Shown: positions 36,801 to 46,182, counted from the first letter of the stretch. The stretch: DNA of 64,000 nucleotides from Bacteroidales bacterium (GCA_022783865.1 JALFYY010000010.1:62001-126000), one strand, 5' to 3'. Program-made: numbers and translations. Notes: generated from the sequence alone by a model not told the origin.

Positions 36801-37325
36801 TTATATATAAATAAAATATCCCGCTATCCCGCTTATCACTATCATCAGTATCGGGTGCAGATTGAATAGCAACGACCCGAGAAACACAAAGGCAAACAAT
36901 ATATAACTCCAATAATCAATAAAAGTCGCCTGGTTCATCAGTAGCATTGCAGCCGCAGCAATCAAACCGATTACTACATATCTGAGCCCTTGCAGTGTAC
37001 CGGCAACATACACATTGTCTTTCATCTTGAAGTATATCTTGCACAGCGACAGCATGATGATAAACGATGGCAGTGTAATGGCAAAAGTGGTTAATACGCT
37101 GCCCAAAACGCTTCCGGTAGCGGTATAGCCCACATACGTTGCCGCATTGATGCCTATCGGACCGGGAGTCATCTGACTAATCGCTACCATGTCAACGAAT
37201 TCCTGTTGTGTCATCCAACCATAGCGGTCGATTTCGTGCTGAATCAAACTCAATATAGCATAGCCGCCGCCAAAGCCGAACAAACCTATCTTGAAAAACG
37301 AATAAAACAACTGCAAATAGAGCAT
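36801..37325 (-). CDS. Chromate transporter, short chain (half 2)
   Basis: A 174-residue membrane protein, one of a pair of CHR-family halves. GLFGFGGGYAILSLIQHE and SQMTPGPIGINAATYVG are the family signatures; five to six TM segments. It follows its partner by 12 bp. The CHR family exports chromate, but real substrates in gut bacteria are uncertain. Confidence 0.88.
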   Translation of the reverse strand: MLYLQLFYSFFKIGLFGFGGGYAILSLIQHEIDRYGWMTQQEFVDMVAISQMTPGPIGINAATYVGYTATGSVLGSVLTTFAITLPSFIIMLSLCKIYFKMKDNVYVAGTLQGLRYVVIGLIAAAAMLLMNQATFIDYWSYILFAFVFLGSLLFNLHPILMIVISGIAGYFIYI

Positions 37326-37337
37326 ACGGATTCCTGT

Positions 37338-37907
37338 TTATTTGGTACGTCTTTGTTTCATAAATACAAAAAGAAGGCTCGTCGCGATAGTAATCATGAT
37401 TACCCATACGGGCGAAAAATTCCCGAGCCAGATTATCAGCGTCACGCCGATGGGGATAATGGCAGTCAGCCAACTGATTTTTGCTGCTTTCGCCATTTTG
37501 AATAGCGGAGCCGCAATGAGTGCCACCACAGCCGGACGGATACCTTTGAATACCGCTTCCACTTGCGGCAGGTCTTTGAACCGCATGAAACAAGCGGCAA
37601 TCATCAAGATAATGGTGAACGAAGGCAGGATACTGCCAAGCGACGTAACCAACATCCCTTTCCAACCGCGAATCTTGTAACCGATAAAGATAGAGGCGTT
37701 CACGGCAATCACACCTGGTGCAGCCTGTGCGAGTACCAACATGTTCATAAACTCTTCGTCTTTAAGCCAATGCCGCTTCGTCACAACCTCGTGTTGTATC
37801 AGCGGAATCATAGCATATCCGCCGCCTAAGGTGAATGTACCTATCTTTGCGAATGTCCAGAATAGTTGCCCGTACAGCTTCAACTCGCTCGACACTTGTT
37901 CACTCAT
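37338..37907 (-). CDS. Chromate transporter, short chain (half 1)
   Basis: A 189-residue partner of the preceding half: IGTFTLGGGYAMIPLIQHEVV and AQAAPGVIAVNASIFIGY. In the family, paired short proteins are made of opposite topology and work together. Its start lies 1 bp after the stop of the upstream lipoprotein gene, so translation may be coupled. Confidence 0.88.
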   Translation of the reverse strand: MSEQVSSELKLYGQLFWTFAKIGTFTLGGGYAMIPLIQHEVVTKRHWLKDEEFMNMLVLAQAAPGVIAVNASIFIGYKIRGWKGMLVTSLGSILPSFTIILMIAACFMRFKDLPQVEAVFKGIRPAVVALIAAPLFKMAKAAKISWLTAIIPIGVTLIIWLGNFSPVWVIMITIATSLLFVFMKQRRTK

Positions 37908-37908
37908 A

Positions 37909-38616
37909 TTAGTATCTGTTTCTCAAATACCTACTGGTCTCTCCATTGTAGGTTACATCGAAATAATCGTCCTTCAAGAAAACTACTGACACACTGATTG
38001 TATCGTTTCTTTCTGCAGATACTACTTGCAAATCCAACTGGCCCCCTGTAAAACTGAGTGACGGTTGGCGCAAAACCTCTACATCTGTCAAACTGTAAAT
38101 ATAGGTGTACTTACCGGCATAATCATGCAAAGTCTGCTCTCCTTTGCCGTTCACCTTATAATAACTTATCGGCTTTGCTCTGTCTTCCGTCTCAGTTACC
38201 ACCTCCACTTGTAGTTCCATCTTGTCGTTATATTGTGGCAAGAGTTTCCATTCATACTTGTCTTTATCTATACAAGTCAAACGGAAATCCGACCAACGCA
38301 ACGTGTCCTCTATCTTATAATCATACACACCTATTTGCCATTCGGCACCAGGCTCACTGATAGTATGTGTATAGTCATCTATTGCTACATCATATTCTTG
38401 GGCAATGCGTTGTGCACGCTGAAGTGCCGATTCTGTCAAAGCCTCATTAACCAGTCGGACACCTGTTACAGCAGTATTCAGATTCTTCGGTAAATAATAC
38501 CAGTTTTCATAAATTCTCCTTCCTCTGTCTGTTGCTGATGGACGGTTATAGGTTTCAACACAACTGCTCAATCCTGCCAAAGCAACGAATAATACGAACC
38601 AATATCCTTTTTTCAT
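37909..38616 (-). CDS. Hypothetical lipoprotein
   Basis: A 235-residue protein with lipobox LSSC (Cys19). The mature part is mostly beta-strand and hydrophilic with many Trp/Tyr (ENWYYLPKN, EWQIGVYDYKIEDTLRWSDF). I do not recognise a family. It lies between an outer-membrane-like protein and the chromate transporter halves, all on the minus strand with short gaps. Confidence 0.65.
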   Translation of the reverse strand: MKKGYWFVLFVALAGLSSCVETYNRPSATDRGRRIYENWYYLPKNLNTAVTGVRLVNEALTESALQRAQRIAQEYDVAIDDYTHTISEPGAEWQIGVYDYKIEDTLRWSDFRLTCIDKDKYEWKLLPQYNDKMELQVEVVTETEDRAKPISYYKVNGKGEQTLHDYAGKYTYIYSLTDVEVLRQPSLSFTGGQLDLQVVSAERNDTISVSVVFLKDDYFDVTYNGETSRYLRNRY

Positions 38617-38634
38617 TGTTCTGTCCTCCTGTCA

Positions 38635-39399
38635 TTAAAACCGTGTGCCGATACCTATATTGGCAAATCCTTTGGCACCGATGCCCAATTCGAGCGTGCC
38701 ATACACTTTGTTGCCGAAGCGCATGCCCAATAGGTTGAATTGGAAAGCGGGAAGCGGACTTACATACTGGAGTTCCGCATCCTTTGTGCCGAATATCAAA
38801 CCAACGCCGAACGCCAAGCCCTGATACAATCCGAAATACTTATTGTTGATATATTCAAACCGTGCCGAGAGCATCATTGTCAGCATATGTTCGCTATCGG
38901 TCCGATAGTGCGAGTCATCTGCAACAGAACGTCGTTCGTACCCATAGTAATTATATCCTACCTCGGCACCCAACATGAACCATTTCCGAAAAGCATAGTA
39001 ATAACTCAACTCGAAGGCAGGTAGATGTACCGACCGTGAAGTATAAGTGTTATCTCCAAACCATTCAAGATGAGAGGGCGGTATAGGACAATAATTGGCA
39101 ACTAACCCCATGTTCATTTGTTGCGCAAAGAAAGCGTCTCCCACCGAAAAGGTCAGATAATGTCTCGGGAAAGCGGCCTGAGCCTTTTGCTTTGTTTGTT
39201 GTTCCGGCTTAACGCTGACGGTATAAGCCTGGTCGGACTTGATGACTAATGTATAACTCAGCGGAGCGGAATCTTGCTGCATGGGTTGCGGTTGTGCCAC
39301 CACAATCTCTTCGGCTTCGTCCGCAGTTGAGGCCTCTTGTGCACCTGCCGTTATCGGCAGCAACGCTATCGCAGCCAATAGTAAAGCATTCTTTTTCAT
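38635..39399 (-). CDS. Predicted outer-membrane protein
   Basis: A 254-residue exported protein: MKKNALLLAAIALLPITAGAQ is a signal peptide. Alternating hydrophobic/aromatic strands (HYLTFSVGDAFF, FELSYYYAFRKWFMLGAEVG) and a C-terminal GIGTRF fit a small beta-barrel. The start at 39399 is supported by a minus-strand TATTTTTG box at 39419. Heads the minus-strand group with the lipoprotein and CHR genes. Confidence 0.65.
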   Translation of the reverse strand: MKKNALLLAAIALLPITAGAQEASTADEAEEIVVAQPQPMQQDSAPLSYTLVIKSDQAYTVSVKPEQQTKQKAQAAFPRHYLTFSVGDAFFAQQMNMGLVANYCPIPPSHLEWFGDNTYTSRSVHLPAFELSYYYAFRKWFMLGAEVGYNYYGYERRSVADDSHYRTDSEHMLTMMLSARFEYINNKYFGLYQGLAFGVGLIFGTKDAELQYVSPLPAFQFNLLGMRFGNKVYGTLELGIGAKGFANIGIGTRF

Positions 39400-39418
39400 A
39401 GCCGTATATTTTATTGTG

Positions 39419-39426
39419 CAAAAATA
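39419..39426 (-). promoter_or_regulatory. Promoter -7 box (TATTTTTG)
   Basis: Minus strand, 20 bp before the outer-membrane protein start. Confidence 0.5.
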
Positions 39427-39479
39427 CAATTATTATTCCATTCTGCCAAATCCGTTTCCAAAAGCCCGCATAGTGCCCT

Positions 39480-39503
39480 GTAGAGACGGGGCGTGCCCCG
39501 TCT
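39480..39503. repeat. 24-nt palindromic repeat, GC-stem type
   Basis: Perfect AGACGGGGC/GCCCCGTCT copy. Nearby at 39562-39577 is a separate hairpin GAGCAC-tcgt-GTGCTC. Confidence 0.8.
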
Positions 39504-39617
39504 AAAACCCCTGTCAACCCCCTCTAAAATATTCGGCAATACTGTCGGTGCGCAGGAGCACTCGTGTGCTCTCGCCCGCATCTTGCTTTCTCGTTGTTAT
39601 CATCTTCTTCTCTTTCC

Positions 39618-39650
39618 TTTAGGGATACTTTAGGGATACCTTAGGGATAG
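39618..39650. repeat. 3 x 11-bp tandem array
   Basis: TTTAGGGATAC, TTTAGGGATAC, CTTAGGGATAG; exact 11-bp period, ending 69 bp before the tRNA-Pro -7 box. Confidence 0.75.
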
Positions 39651-39718
39651 TGTACCGGTATTTTTCCGGTATCGTAGTTTTTTTAGTGGAAATATTTGGT
39701 AGTTTCAGAAAAGTGTAG

Positions 39719-39726
39719 TACCTTTG
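39719..39726 (+). promoter_or_regulatory. Promoter -7 box (TACCTTTG) of tRNA-Pro
   Basis: TACCTTTG, 12 bp before the tRNA 5' end. Confidence 0.7.
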
Positions 39727-39737
39727 CAGTCCCGATT

Positions 39738-39811
39738 CGGGATGTAGCTCAGCCCGGTAGAGTACGCGTCTGGGGGGCGTGTGGTCGCAGGTTCAAATCC
39801 TGTCATCCCGA
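39738..39811 (+). tRNA. tRNA-Pro(GGG)
   Basis: The acceptor CGGGATG/CATCCCG is perfect. The anticodon stem CGCGT/GCGTG (with wobble pairs) holds loop CTGGGGG, so the anticodon is GGG. T-arm GGTTCAAATCC. CCA not encoded. Confidence 0.93.
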
Positions 39812-39813
39812 CT

Positions 39814-39849
39814 AAAAAAGAGATATTGCAACTGCAATATCTCTTTTTT
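39814..39849. terminator. Strong bidirectional terminator
   Basis: AAAAAAGAGATATTGCA pairs with TGCAATATCTCTTTTTT around a 3-nt loop. It serves tRNA-Pro (+) and can also serve plsC (-). Confidence 0.9.
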
Positions 39850-39872
39850 GTATCCATAAAGTATATAAATAT

Positions 39873-40586
39873 CTATTTCTCAATCCCTTGCTCTACGATG
39901 CTCCTTACGGTTTCCATCGCTTCTGTCTGGTCTTCGGGCAAGTCTGCTTTGGTCAGGGGCTTGCCTATCTTCATTTTTACAGGTGTATAGGTGGCATACC
40001 AGGCACCTTTCTTCCAAAGACCGTAGCAACCGCTTAGTGAGATAGGTATAATCGGAAGGTTCAAATCGTATGCAATACTGAATGCGCCTCGCTTGAAACG
40101 GCCTAACTCACCCGTACGGGTACGCGTGCCTTCAGGAAAAATCACTACGCAGATACCGTCTTTCAATGTTTTTTCTGCTGCTTCAATACTCCGTTTGGCG
40201 GCTAATCGGCTGCTTCTGTCAATGAAGATATGTCCTGCAGCGGCACAAGCAGGACCGACAAATGGAGCATGGCGGAGTTCCTGTTTCATTATCCATTTGA
40301 ATACTACCGGTAGCCAACCGTAAATGGCGAACACGTCTGCCATGCTTTGGTGATTGCTCACGAATACATACGATTGTCCGGGATGAATGTTCTCCAATCC
40401 TTCCACCTTTATATTAAGGAAAAGAAGATAGAAGAAACTTTTCGACCAGAATTGCTGTATTGCGTGAACCGGTTTCGAGTTTTTCCAAGGGGCGGTCAAT
40501 ACCGTTACTATAGCCGTAAACACCGTTAATAGCAGGAAAATGGGAATACCGATTAGGTACTGGTATAAAATGTATAGTATTTTCAT
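39873..40586 (-). CDS. plsC: 1-acyl-sn-glycerol-3-phosphate acyltransferase
   Basis: A 237-residue membrane acyltransferase. VSNHQSMADVFA is the catalytic HX4D motif; FIDRSSRLAAKRS and IFPEGTRTRTGELGRFKRG are the substrate-binding blocks. It acylates lysophosphatidic acid to phosphatidic acid. I start at MKILYILYQ (40586), 10 bp after the kinase gene, so they form an operon. Confidence 0.92.
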   Translation of the reverse strand: MKILYILYQYLIGIPIFLLLTVFTAIVTVLTAPWKNSKPVHAIQQFWSKSFFYLLFLNIKVEGLENIHPGQSYVFVSNHQSMADVFAIYGWLPVVFKWIMKQELRHAPFVGPACAAAGHIFIDRSSRLAAKRSIEAAEKTLKDGICVVIFPEGTRTRTGELGRFKRGAFSIAYDLNLPIIPISLSGCYGLWKKGAWYATYTPVKMKIGKPLTKADLPEDQTEAMETVRSIVEQGIEK

Positions 40587-40596
40587 AGAGTATAAC

Positions 40597-41601
40597 TTAT
40601 TTGTCGTTTTCGTATTTCCGCATGAAACCTCTGTAGAGCGCACACAGACGGCGTATTTCTTCCCAGGTTTCCTCTGGAAGTTTCGTACCTACAATCTCCA
40701 CTACGCGACCGGCTGCCAATGTCCCGATTTCGGCACAACGGCGGATATCCAGATCTTCCGACAAACCATGCAGAAAACCTGCTGCATACAAATCGCCGGC
40801 ACCTGTGGAGTCTAAGCATTTCGAAGTGATAGCACCTATATGGTGCAGTTCGTCTCCTTTTTGGACATACGAACCGCGTTTGCCGATTTTCACGACGGCA
40901 ATCTCACATTGTCGTGCAATCTCAGCCACCGATTCCTCGGGCGATAAGTGGGTATAGGCAAAACTCTCGTCTTCGTTGGCAAACACTATGTCCACATATT
41001 GGTTGATGAGTTCGTGCAGGAACTCGCGGTTCTCGTTGACGACATTGTAACTGCCCAAATCCAACGATACATACAATCCTGCCTCTTTTGCCAAGCGTAG
41101 TGCTTTCTTGATTAATTCGTGGCTTTGGAGCATATAGCCCTCAATATGGAAAATGTCATATCCTGTAAAATGCTCGGCGCGGATATCGTCTTCCGATAAG
41201 TCGGCGGAAGCACCCAGATACGTACACATAGTCCGCTCTCCGTCTGGGGTGATAAGTGCAGTGCAATAGCCCGACATAAGCGACGACGGCATCAAGATAG
41301 GTTTTACATTGTTCTTCTGAATGTCGTTCCGATAGAAATCGCCGATTTCGTCGTTACCGATCTTGCCGATGAAGGCAGTTTTGCCACCCAAAGCGGATAT
41401 GGCTGTGATGGTATTTGACGCACTTCCGCCTGCAACCATCGTCTTTCTGACGCTCGCAAACCGGCTTTGTATGTCCACAGCAGTGTCAAAACTGATTAAA
41501 TTCATGCTGCCTTTGGGCAAATTTAACTCTTTAATGTCTTTGTCGGACACTTGTAATAGTATGTCTGTTAGAGCATTACCTATACCTAATACTTTTTTCA
41601 T
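40597..41601 (-). CDS. PfkB-family carbohydrate/adenosine-type kinase
   Basis: A 334-residue sugar/nucleoside kinase. GNALTDIL and AGGSASNTITAISALGGKTAFIGKIGNDEIGDFY are the N-terminal family motif; DSTGAGDLYAAGFLHG is the C-terminal motif with the catalytic Asp. The sequence looks closest to the adenosine kinase-like branch, but the substrate is not certain. The start at 41601 is supported by TACCTTTG at 41625. Confidence 0.88.
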   Translation of the reverse strand: MKKVLGIGNALTDILLQVSDKDIKELNLPKGSMNLISFDTAVDIQSRFASVRKTMVAGGSASNTITAISALGGKTAFIGKIGNDEIGDFYRNDIQKNNVKPILMPSSLMSGYCTALITPDGERTMCTYLGASADLSEDDIRAEHFTGYDIFHIEGYMLQSHELIKKALRLAKEAGLYVSLDLGSYNVVNENREFLHELINQYVDIVFANEDESFAYTHLSPEESVAEIARQCEIAVVKIGKRGSYVQKGDELHHIGAITSKCLDSTGAGDLYAAGFLHGLSEDLDIRRCAEIGTLAAGRVVEIVGTKLPEETWEEIRRLCALYRGFMRKYENDK

Positions 41602-41624
41602 GAAAAATGTTGCATTTTTTTTTG

Positions 41625-41663
41625 CAAAGGTATTGTTTTTTTTCGGAAAAACCACTACCTTTG
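41625..41663. promoter_or_regulatory. Divergent promoters of the PfkB kinase (-) and tRNA-Asn (+)
   Basis: TACCTTTG on the minus strand at 41625-41632 and on the plus strand at 41656-41663. Confidence 0.7.
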
Positions 41664-41729
41664 CACCGCAATTTCAAGGAAAAAGTTATGGCGTTCTTTT
41701 ATGCCTCGCATGAGTACCTGAAAACGCTT

Positions 41730-41803
41730 GCTTCCTTAGCTCAGTCGGTTAGAGCATCTGACTGTTAATCAGGGGGTCCTAGGTTCAAGTCCTAGAGGGA
41801 GCG
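41730..41803 (+). tRNA. tRNA-Asn(GTT)
   Basis: Acceptor GCTTCCT/AGGGAGC pairs with one wobble; the anticodon arm CTGA-CTGTTAA-TCAG carries GTT; T-arm GGTTCAAGTCC. CCA not encoded. Confidence 0.95.
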
Positions 41804-41805
41804 CA

Positions 41806-41836
41806 AACGTCCTACAATCGTAGGGCGTTTTTTTGT
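41806..41836 (+). terminator. Terminator after tRNA-Asn
   Basis: AAACG-CCTAC/GTAGG-CGTTT stem followed by a T run. Confidence 0.85.
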
Positions 41837-41857
41837 TACCTTATAATTACAACAAAA

Positions 41858-41888
41858 TATCCCGCAAACAATCGCTGTCTGCGGGATA
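41858..41888 (-). terminator. Terminator of clpB
   Basis: TATCCCGCA/TGCGGGATA stem; on the minus strand it is followed by TTTTG. Confidence 0.75.
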
Positions 41889-41905
41889 CCTTATATATAA
41901 GAATC

Positions 41906-44017
41906 TTAGTTCTTGAATACTAATTCGCCTTCGTGTACATCTACTGTTACAGGCTTCTGATGATCCACTTTTCCGGCAATAATCTGTCTTGAAAGTTCGT
42001 TGAGCACCATGTTCTGCAATACTCTCTTTACAGGTCGTGCACCGAATTGCGGGTCGTAGCCTTCATGTGCAATCAGCCTTACGGCGTCATCGGTTATCTG
42101 TAGTTCAATACCGTTCTTCTGGAGCATTTTGTGGATGTTGGCGATCTGCAATCCTACAACTTCCTGAATCTCATGCTCGCTGAGTTGTGTAAACATGATG
42201 ATTTCATCGATACGGTTCAAAAACTCCGGTCGGATGGTCTGACGCAAAAGCTCTTTCACTTGTGTCTCGGTAGTAGCCGCATCCACACCTTTCTCTTCGT
42301 TTTCTCGGATAAGCGACGAACCTAAGTTGCTGGTCATGATAATCACTGTATTCTTGAAGTTTACCGTACGCCCTTTGTTGTCTGTCAGTCGTCCGTCGTC
42401 AAGCACTTGGAGTAGTACGTTGAATACGTCAGGATGTGCTTTTTCTATTTCATCGAACAATACCACCGAATAAGGTTTCCGTCGGATTGCTTCAGTCAAC
42501 TGGCCGCCTTCGTCATAACCTACATATCCGGGAGGCGCACCAATCAGTCGGGTTGCCGAGAATTTCTCTTGATATTCCGACATGTCTATACGGGTAATCA
42601 TGTTCTCGTCATCGAACAGATACTCTGCCAACGCTTTGGCAAGCTCTGTTTTGCCCACACCGGTTGTTCCTAAGAAGATAAAACTTCCTATTGGGCGTTT
42701 CGGGTCTTGCAATCCCGCTCTCGAACGGCGGATTGCGTCGCTCACGGCTTTGATGGCAGCCTCCTGACCGATCACACGTTTGTGGAGTTCCTCTTCCAAA
42801 TGGAGTAGTTTGTCGCGTTCCGACTGCATCATTTTCGTTACGGGTATGCCTGTCCAGCGGCTTACTACTTCGGCAATGTCGTCTTCGTCCACTTCTTCTT
42901 TTATCAGTGCTTTGTCGCCTTGGATTGCATGTAGTTTCTCTTTGGCATGCTCTATCGATTGTTCGGCATCTTTGAGCTTGCCGTATCTGATTTCCGCTAC
43001 TTTGCCGTAGTTTCCTTCTCTTTCGGCGGTCTCAGCCTCGTGGCGCAATTCTTCGATACGGATTTTCTCTTGCTGGATGGTATCGATATAGCCTTTCTCT
43101 TCCTGCCAGTGTTGCCTCATCTTGTCCGCTTGTTTCTTCAGACCGGCAATTTCCGTGCTCAGTTGTTCCAGTTTGGCTTTGTCGTTCTCCCGCTTGATGG
43201 CTTCACGGGCGATTTCTAATTGCTTGATTTGTCGTTCTAATGTATCCAGTTCCTCCGGCAGCGAATTCATCTCCAACCTGAGTTTCGCAGCTGCCTCGTC
43301 TATCAGGTCGATAGCTTTGTCGGGCAAAAAACGGTCGGAAATATACCGGGTCGATAGCGTTACGGCGGCAATTATCGCATCGTCTTTGATTCTCACTTTG
43401 TGATGGTTTTCATAACGCTCTTTCAGTCCGCGCAAGATACTGATAGCCGAAGCTTCGTCAGGTTCGTCCACCATTACGATTTGGAATCGGCGCTCCAGTG
43501 CTTTGTCTTTCTCAAAGTACTTCTGGTATTCGTTCAGCGTTGTGGCGCCTATACATCTCAGTTCTCCTCGTGCCAATGCAGGTTTCAATATGTTGGCGGC
43601 ATCCATTGCCCCACCGGTCTGTCCGGCACCTACCAAGGTATGGATTTCATCGATGAAAAGAATTATTTCCCCTTCGGCTTGCACCACTTCGTTGATGACG
43701 CCTTTCAGACGCTCCTCAAACTCGCCTTGGTACTTTGCACCGGCAATCAGCGCACCAATATCAAGCGAATAAAGCTGTTTCTTCTTCAGGTTTTCTGGTA
43801 CATCGCCTCTGATGATGCGGTGTGCCAATCCTTCAGCGATAGCAGTCTTGCCCACCCCTGGTTCACCTATCAGAATAGGGTTGTTCTTCGTACGCCGGCT
43901 CAATATTTGCAACACACGGCGTATCTCCTCGTCACGACCGATTACCGGGTCCAGTTTGCCCGATTTGGCGCGCTCGTTGAGGTTGATGGCGTACTTGTTA
44001 AGGTTCTCGTTGTTCAT
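41906..44017 (-). CDS. clpB: ClpB-type AAA+ disaggregase lacking the N-domain
   Basis: A 703-residue protein (full ClpB is about 860). It starts directly at the linker to NBD1 ([24 protein letters not shown]). Walker A of NBD1 is GEPGVGKT (51-58). The coiled-coil M-domain (about 240-370) is intact, which separates it from ClpA/C, and NBD2 has [18 protein letters not shown]. The ~150-residue N-terminal substrate domain is not encoded upstream, where the DNA is promoter. It resembles the short ClpB form made by internal initiation in other bacteria. Works with DnaK to resolve aggregates. Confidence 0.92.
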   Translation of the reverse strand: MNNENLNKYAINLNERAKSGKLDPVIGRDEEIRRVLQILSRRTKNNPILIGEPGVGKTAIAEGLAHRIIRGDVPENLKKKQLYSLDIGALIAGAKYQGEFEERLKGVINEVVQAEGEIILFIDEIHTLVGAGQTGGAMDAANILKPALARGELRCIGATTLNEYQKYFEKDKALERRFQIVMVDEPDEASAISILRGLKERYENHHKVRIKDDAIIAAVTLSTRYISDRFLPDKAIDLIDEAAAKLRLEMNSLPEELDTLERQIKQLEIAREAIKRENDKAKLEQLSTEIAGLKKQADKMRQHWQEEKGYIDTIQQEKIRIEELRHEAETAEREGNYGKVAEIRYGKLKDAEQSIEHAKEKLHAIQGDKALIKEEVDEDDIAEVVSRWTGIPVTKMMQSERDKLLHLEEELHKRVIGQEAAIKAVSDAIRRSRAGLQDPKRPIGSFIFLGTTGVGKTELAKALAEYLFDDENMITRIDMSEYQEKFSATRLIGAPPGYVGYDEGGQLTEAIRRKPYSVVLFDEIEKAHPDVFNVLLQVLDDGRLTDNKGRTVNFKNTVIIMTSNLGSSLIRENEEKGVDAATTETQVKELLRQTIRPEFLNRIDEIIMFTQLSEHEIQEVVGLQIANIHKMLQKNGIELQITDDAVRLIAHEGYDPQFGARPVKRVLQNMVLNELSRQIIAGKVDHQKPVTVDVHEGELVFKN

Positions 44018-44066
44018 AGTTTGTATATTATTAGGTTTATACTCGTTTTTGTTTCTTACTTACCTC

Positions 44067-44081
44067 GCAACACTTGTGCCA
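44067..44081 (-). promoter_or_regulatory. Sigma-54 promoter of clpB
   Basis: Minus-strand TGGCAC-aagtg-TTGC matches the -24/-12 consensus (GG and GC ten bases apart). It lies 50 bp before the clpB start, giving a leader of roughly 40 nt. No TAnnTTTG box lies in that interval. Confidence 0.65.
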
Positions 44082-44092
44082 AATATTATTTT

Positions 44093-44107
44093 CTGCCATT
44101 TTGGCAG
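44093..44107. promoter_or_regulatory. Palindrome CTGCCA-ttt-TGGCAG upstream of the sigma-54 site
   Basis: Perfect 6-bp dyad centred about 19 bp above the -24 element; candidate operator for an activator or repressor of clpB. Confidence 0.45.
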
Positions 44108-44283
44108 TCTCTTTTCCTTGTCTTCTTTCTTTGTAAATGTTCCAAGGATACTATTTAACTGATATCATAATAAATGGATAGCAGTTTCTCTTCCATTTTG
44201 TAGAAATACGTATTATCCGGCTTTTAGCTCGTACAATCCTGCATCATCAAATACATGTGCTTGCCTATTTAATGAAAAAAGTG

Positions 44284-44291
44284 TAATTTTG
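44284..44291 (+). promoter_or_regulatory. Promoter -7 box (TAATTTTG)
   Basis: TAATTTTG, 34 bp before the acetyltransferase-like gene. Confidence 0.55.
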
Positions 44292-44317
44292 TCGCCTGAA
44301 TTTAATATCGTATGCTT

Positions 44318-45448
44318 ATGGCAGTAGAAATACGTGAAGTAAAGAACAAAAAGGAGCTCAAACAATTTATTGAGTTTGCTAATAATCTTTATAAAGACAA
44401 TCCCTATTTTTGTCCTCCTTTGTTTATTGATGAATTGGCGGTTTTCTCTCCGAAAGACAATCCGGCTTTCGATGTGTGCGAATCCGTTTGCTATCTCGCT
44501 TACCGTGACGGACAGATTGTAGGGCGTATCGCAGGTATCATCAATCATGCGGCTAACCGGCATTGGAACTCCAAGCATGTGCGCTTCGGCTGGATTGATT
44601 TCATCGATGACCTCGAAGTGTCCAAAGCCCTCCTCGATGCTGTAGCTGCTTGGGGTAAATCCAAAGGTATGGAAGCCATCAACGGTCCCGTCGGATTTAC
44701 TGATTTCGACCATGAAGGTCTCCTTATCGAAGGCTACGAGTATCTTGCGCCGATGGCGTCGCTCTACAACTATCCTTACTACGTCCGCCATATGGAAGCC
44801 TATGGTTTGGTCAAGGAGAACGACTGGATTGAATACCAGATTACTCCGCCTGCCGAAGTACCCGAACGCCTCCAGCGGTTGAAAGCAATCGTTGAACAAA
44901 GGGCAAATGTGCATGTTGACAAGGTTCGCAATGTGCGTGAATTGAAAAAGAAGTACGGCTATACTTATATGGATGTTATCGATACTGCTTACCAATGCTT
45001 GTATAATTTCCAGCCGCTCACTCCTCGACAGAAACAGTATTATGCCAAAACCTATTTCCCGTTGGTTAACTTCGATTTCGTAACCATTGTTGCCAACGAA
45101 AAAGGGGAATGTGTCGGAGTGGGTGTCGGCATGCCGAGTCTTTCCAAAGCGTTGAAGAAATGTGGTGGCAAACTTTTCCCGTTCGGCTGGTATCATGTCA
45201 TCAAAGCACTGAAAGCCAAACAAATGGAAGACTTCGATCTGCTCCTCATCGCTGTCCGTCCCGACTATCAGGCTAAGGGGGTAAATGCCTTGTTTATGAT
45301 TGACCAGATACCTTATTTTAATAAGTATGGTATCAAACGTGTCGAAACCACTTCCATTATGGAAACCAACTGGAAGAATCAGGCAAACTGGCAACTCTTT
45401 GAGCATAAGCAGCACAAACGTCGTCGTGCTTATATCAAAGACATCTAA
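44318..45448 (+). CDS. GNAT-like N-acyltransferase family protein
   Basis: A 376-residue cytoplasmic protein. The N-terminal half (AVEIREVKNKKELKQFIEFAN) and a central CYLAYRDGQIVGRIAGIINHAAN look like a GNAT core strand; a second half (IVANEKGECVGVGVGMPSL, LLIAVRPDYQAKGVNALFMIDQ) resembles another. The substrate is unknown. Start at 44318 (MAVEIRE) or 44312. A good terminator follows. Confidence 0.7.
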   Translation: MAVEIREVKNKKELKQFIEFANNLYKDNPYFCPPLFIDELAVFSPKDNPAFDVCESVCYLAYRDGQIVGRIAGIINHAANRHWNSKHVRFGWIDFIDDLEVSKALLDAVAAWGKSKGMEAINGPVGFTDFDHEGLLIEGYEYLAPMASLYNYPYYVRHMEAYGLVKENDWIEYQITPPAEVPERLQRLKAIVEQRANVHVDKVRNVRELKKKYGYTYMDVIDTAYQCLYNFQPLTPRQKQYYAKTYFPLVNFDFVTIVANEKGECVGVGVGMPSLSKALKKCGGKLFPFGWYHVIKALKAKQMEDFDLLLIAVRPDYQAKGVNALFMIDQIPYFNKYGIKRVETTSIMETNWKNQANWQLFEHKQHKRRRAYIKDI

Positions 45449-45459
45449 ACAACTATCCT

Positions 45460-45489
45460 TGTCCCTCTCTCCGAGAGAAGAGAGGGACA
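45460..45489 (+). terminator. Terminator between the acyltransferase and Fur-family genes
   Basis: TGTCCCTCT/AGAGGGACA stem followed by TTGTTT. Confidence 0.75.
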
Positions 45490-45518
45490 TTGTTTATAGA
45501 TAATATACCTGTAGTAGC

Positions 45519-46010
45519 GTGGCAAAAAAGTCCTCATTGAGTCGGACCGAGCAGAAAGCGCAGGAGCGTTATGCTGTGGCGGAACAGATGCTTCTTGATT
45601 ACCTCAAGGAGAAGGGATTGCGTATGACCAATGAGCGTAAACAATTGCTCCAAACCCTTTGTGCCTATCCGCGATATTTTACGGCGGAACAATTGCTCGA
45701 TGATGTACGTAAGCAACTCTATATCAGCACTGCCACGTGTTATAACACTTTGTCTCTTTTCGTTGACTGTCGTCTGTTGCGTAAACTCGATTCGGCGCGT
45801 GAGAGTCGTTTTGCGCAGTACGAGTTGGTGCAGGGCAAACTGAGCAAAATGCGCTTTATCTGTTCCGAGTGTGGTCGTGAGGTCGAATTTTGGGACAATG
45901 CTGTCGAGGACATCCTGCGTGCCAGGCAGTTCTCCAATTTCACCATGGATTCTCTGACCCTGCACGTTTATGGTAAGTGCAAACATTGCCGCCGCAAACG
46001 CCGTCAATAA
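45519..46010 (+). CDS. Fur-family transcriptional regulator
   Basis: A 163-residue metal-sensing repressor. A winged helix (LRMTNERKQLLQTLCAYPRYFTAEQLLDD, ISTATCYNTLSLFVDCRLL) precedes a dimerisation part with two CxxC zinc pairs (FICSECGRE and KCKHCRRK). I take GTG 45519 as the start; an ATG exists further in. Whether it senses iron, zinc or peroxide cannot be told. A 618-bp repeat-rich gap follows. Confidence 0.88.
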   Translation: MAKKSSLSRTEQKAQERYAVAEQMLLDYLKEKGLRMTNERKQLLQTLCAYPRYFTAEQLLDDVRKQLYISTATCYNTLSLFVDCRLLRKLDSARESRFAQYELVQGKLSKMRFICSECGREVEFWDNAVEDILRARQFSNFTMDSLTLHVYGKCKHCRRKRRQ

Positions 46011-46182
46011 TCCCTTGTCCATAACCTTTGTCGTCCTCGCCCGTATAACGTTGCTATCACCAACTTATCATTATGCTGTCTCTATCGGCTGATTATCGGG
46101 TGATTCATATATAATCAGTATGTTTTCAAGCAGTTATCATGCTGTCTTTGTGCTTTTCTCAAACTATCAGTTTGCTGCTAAA

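Noticed and set aside
36801..37907. A single chromate transporter gene broken by a frameshift
   Set aside because: Each half has its own start, complete CHR signature and stop; paired short CHR proteins are a known arrangement.
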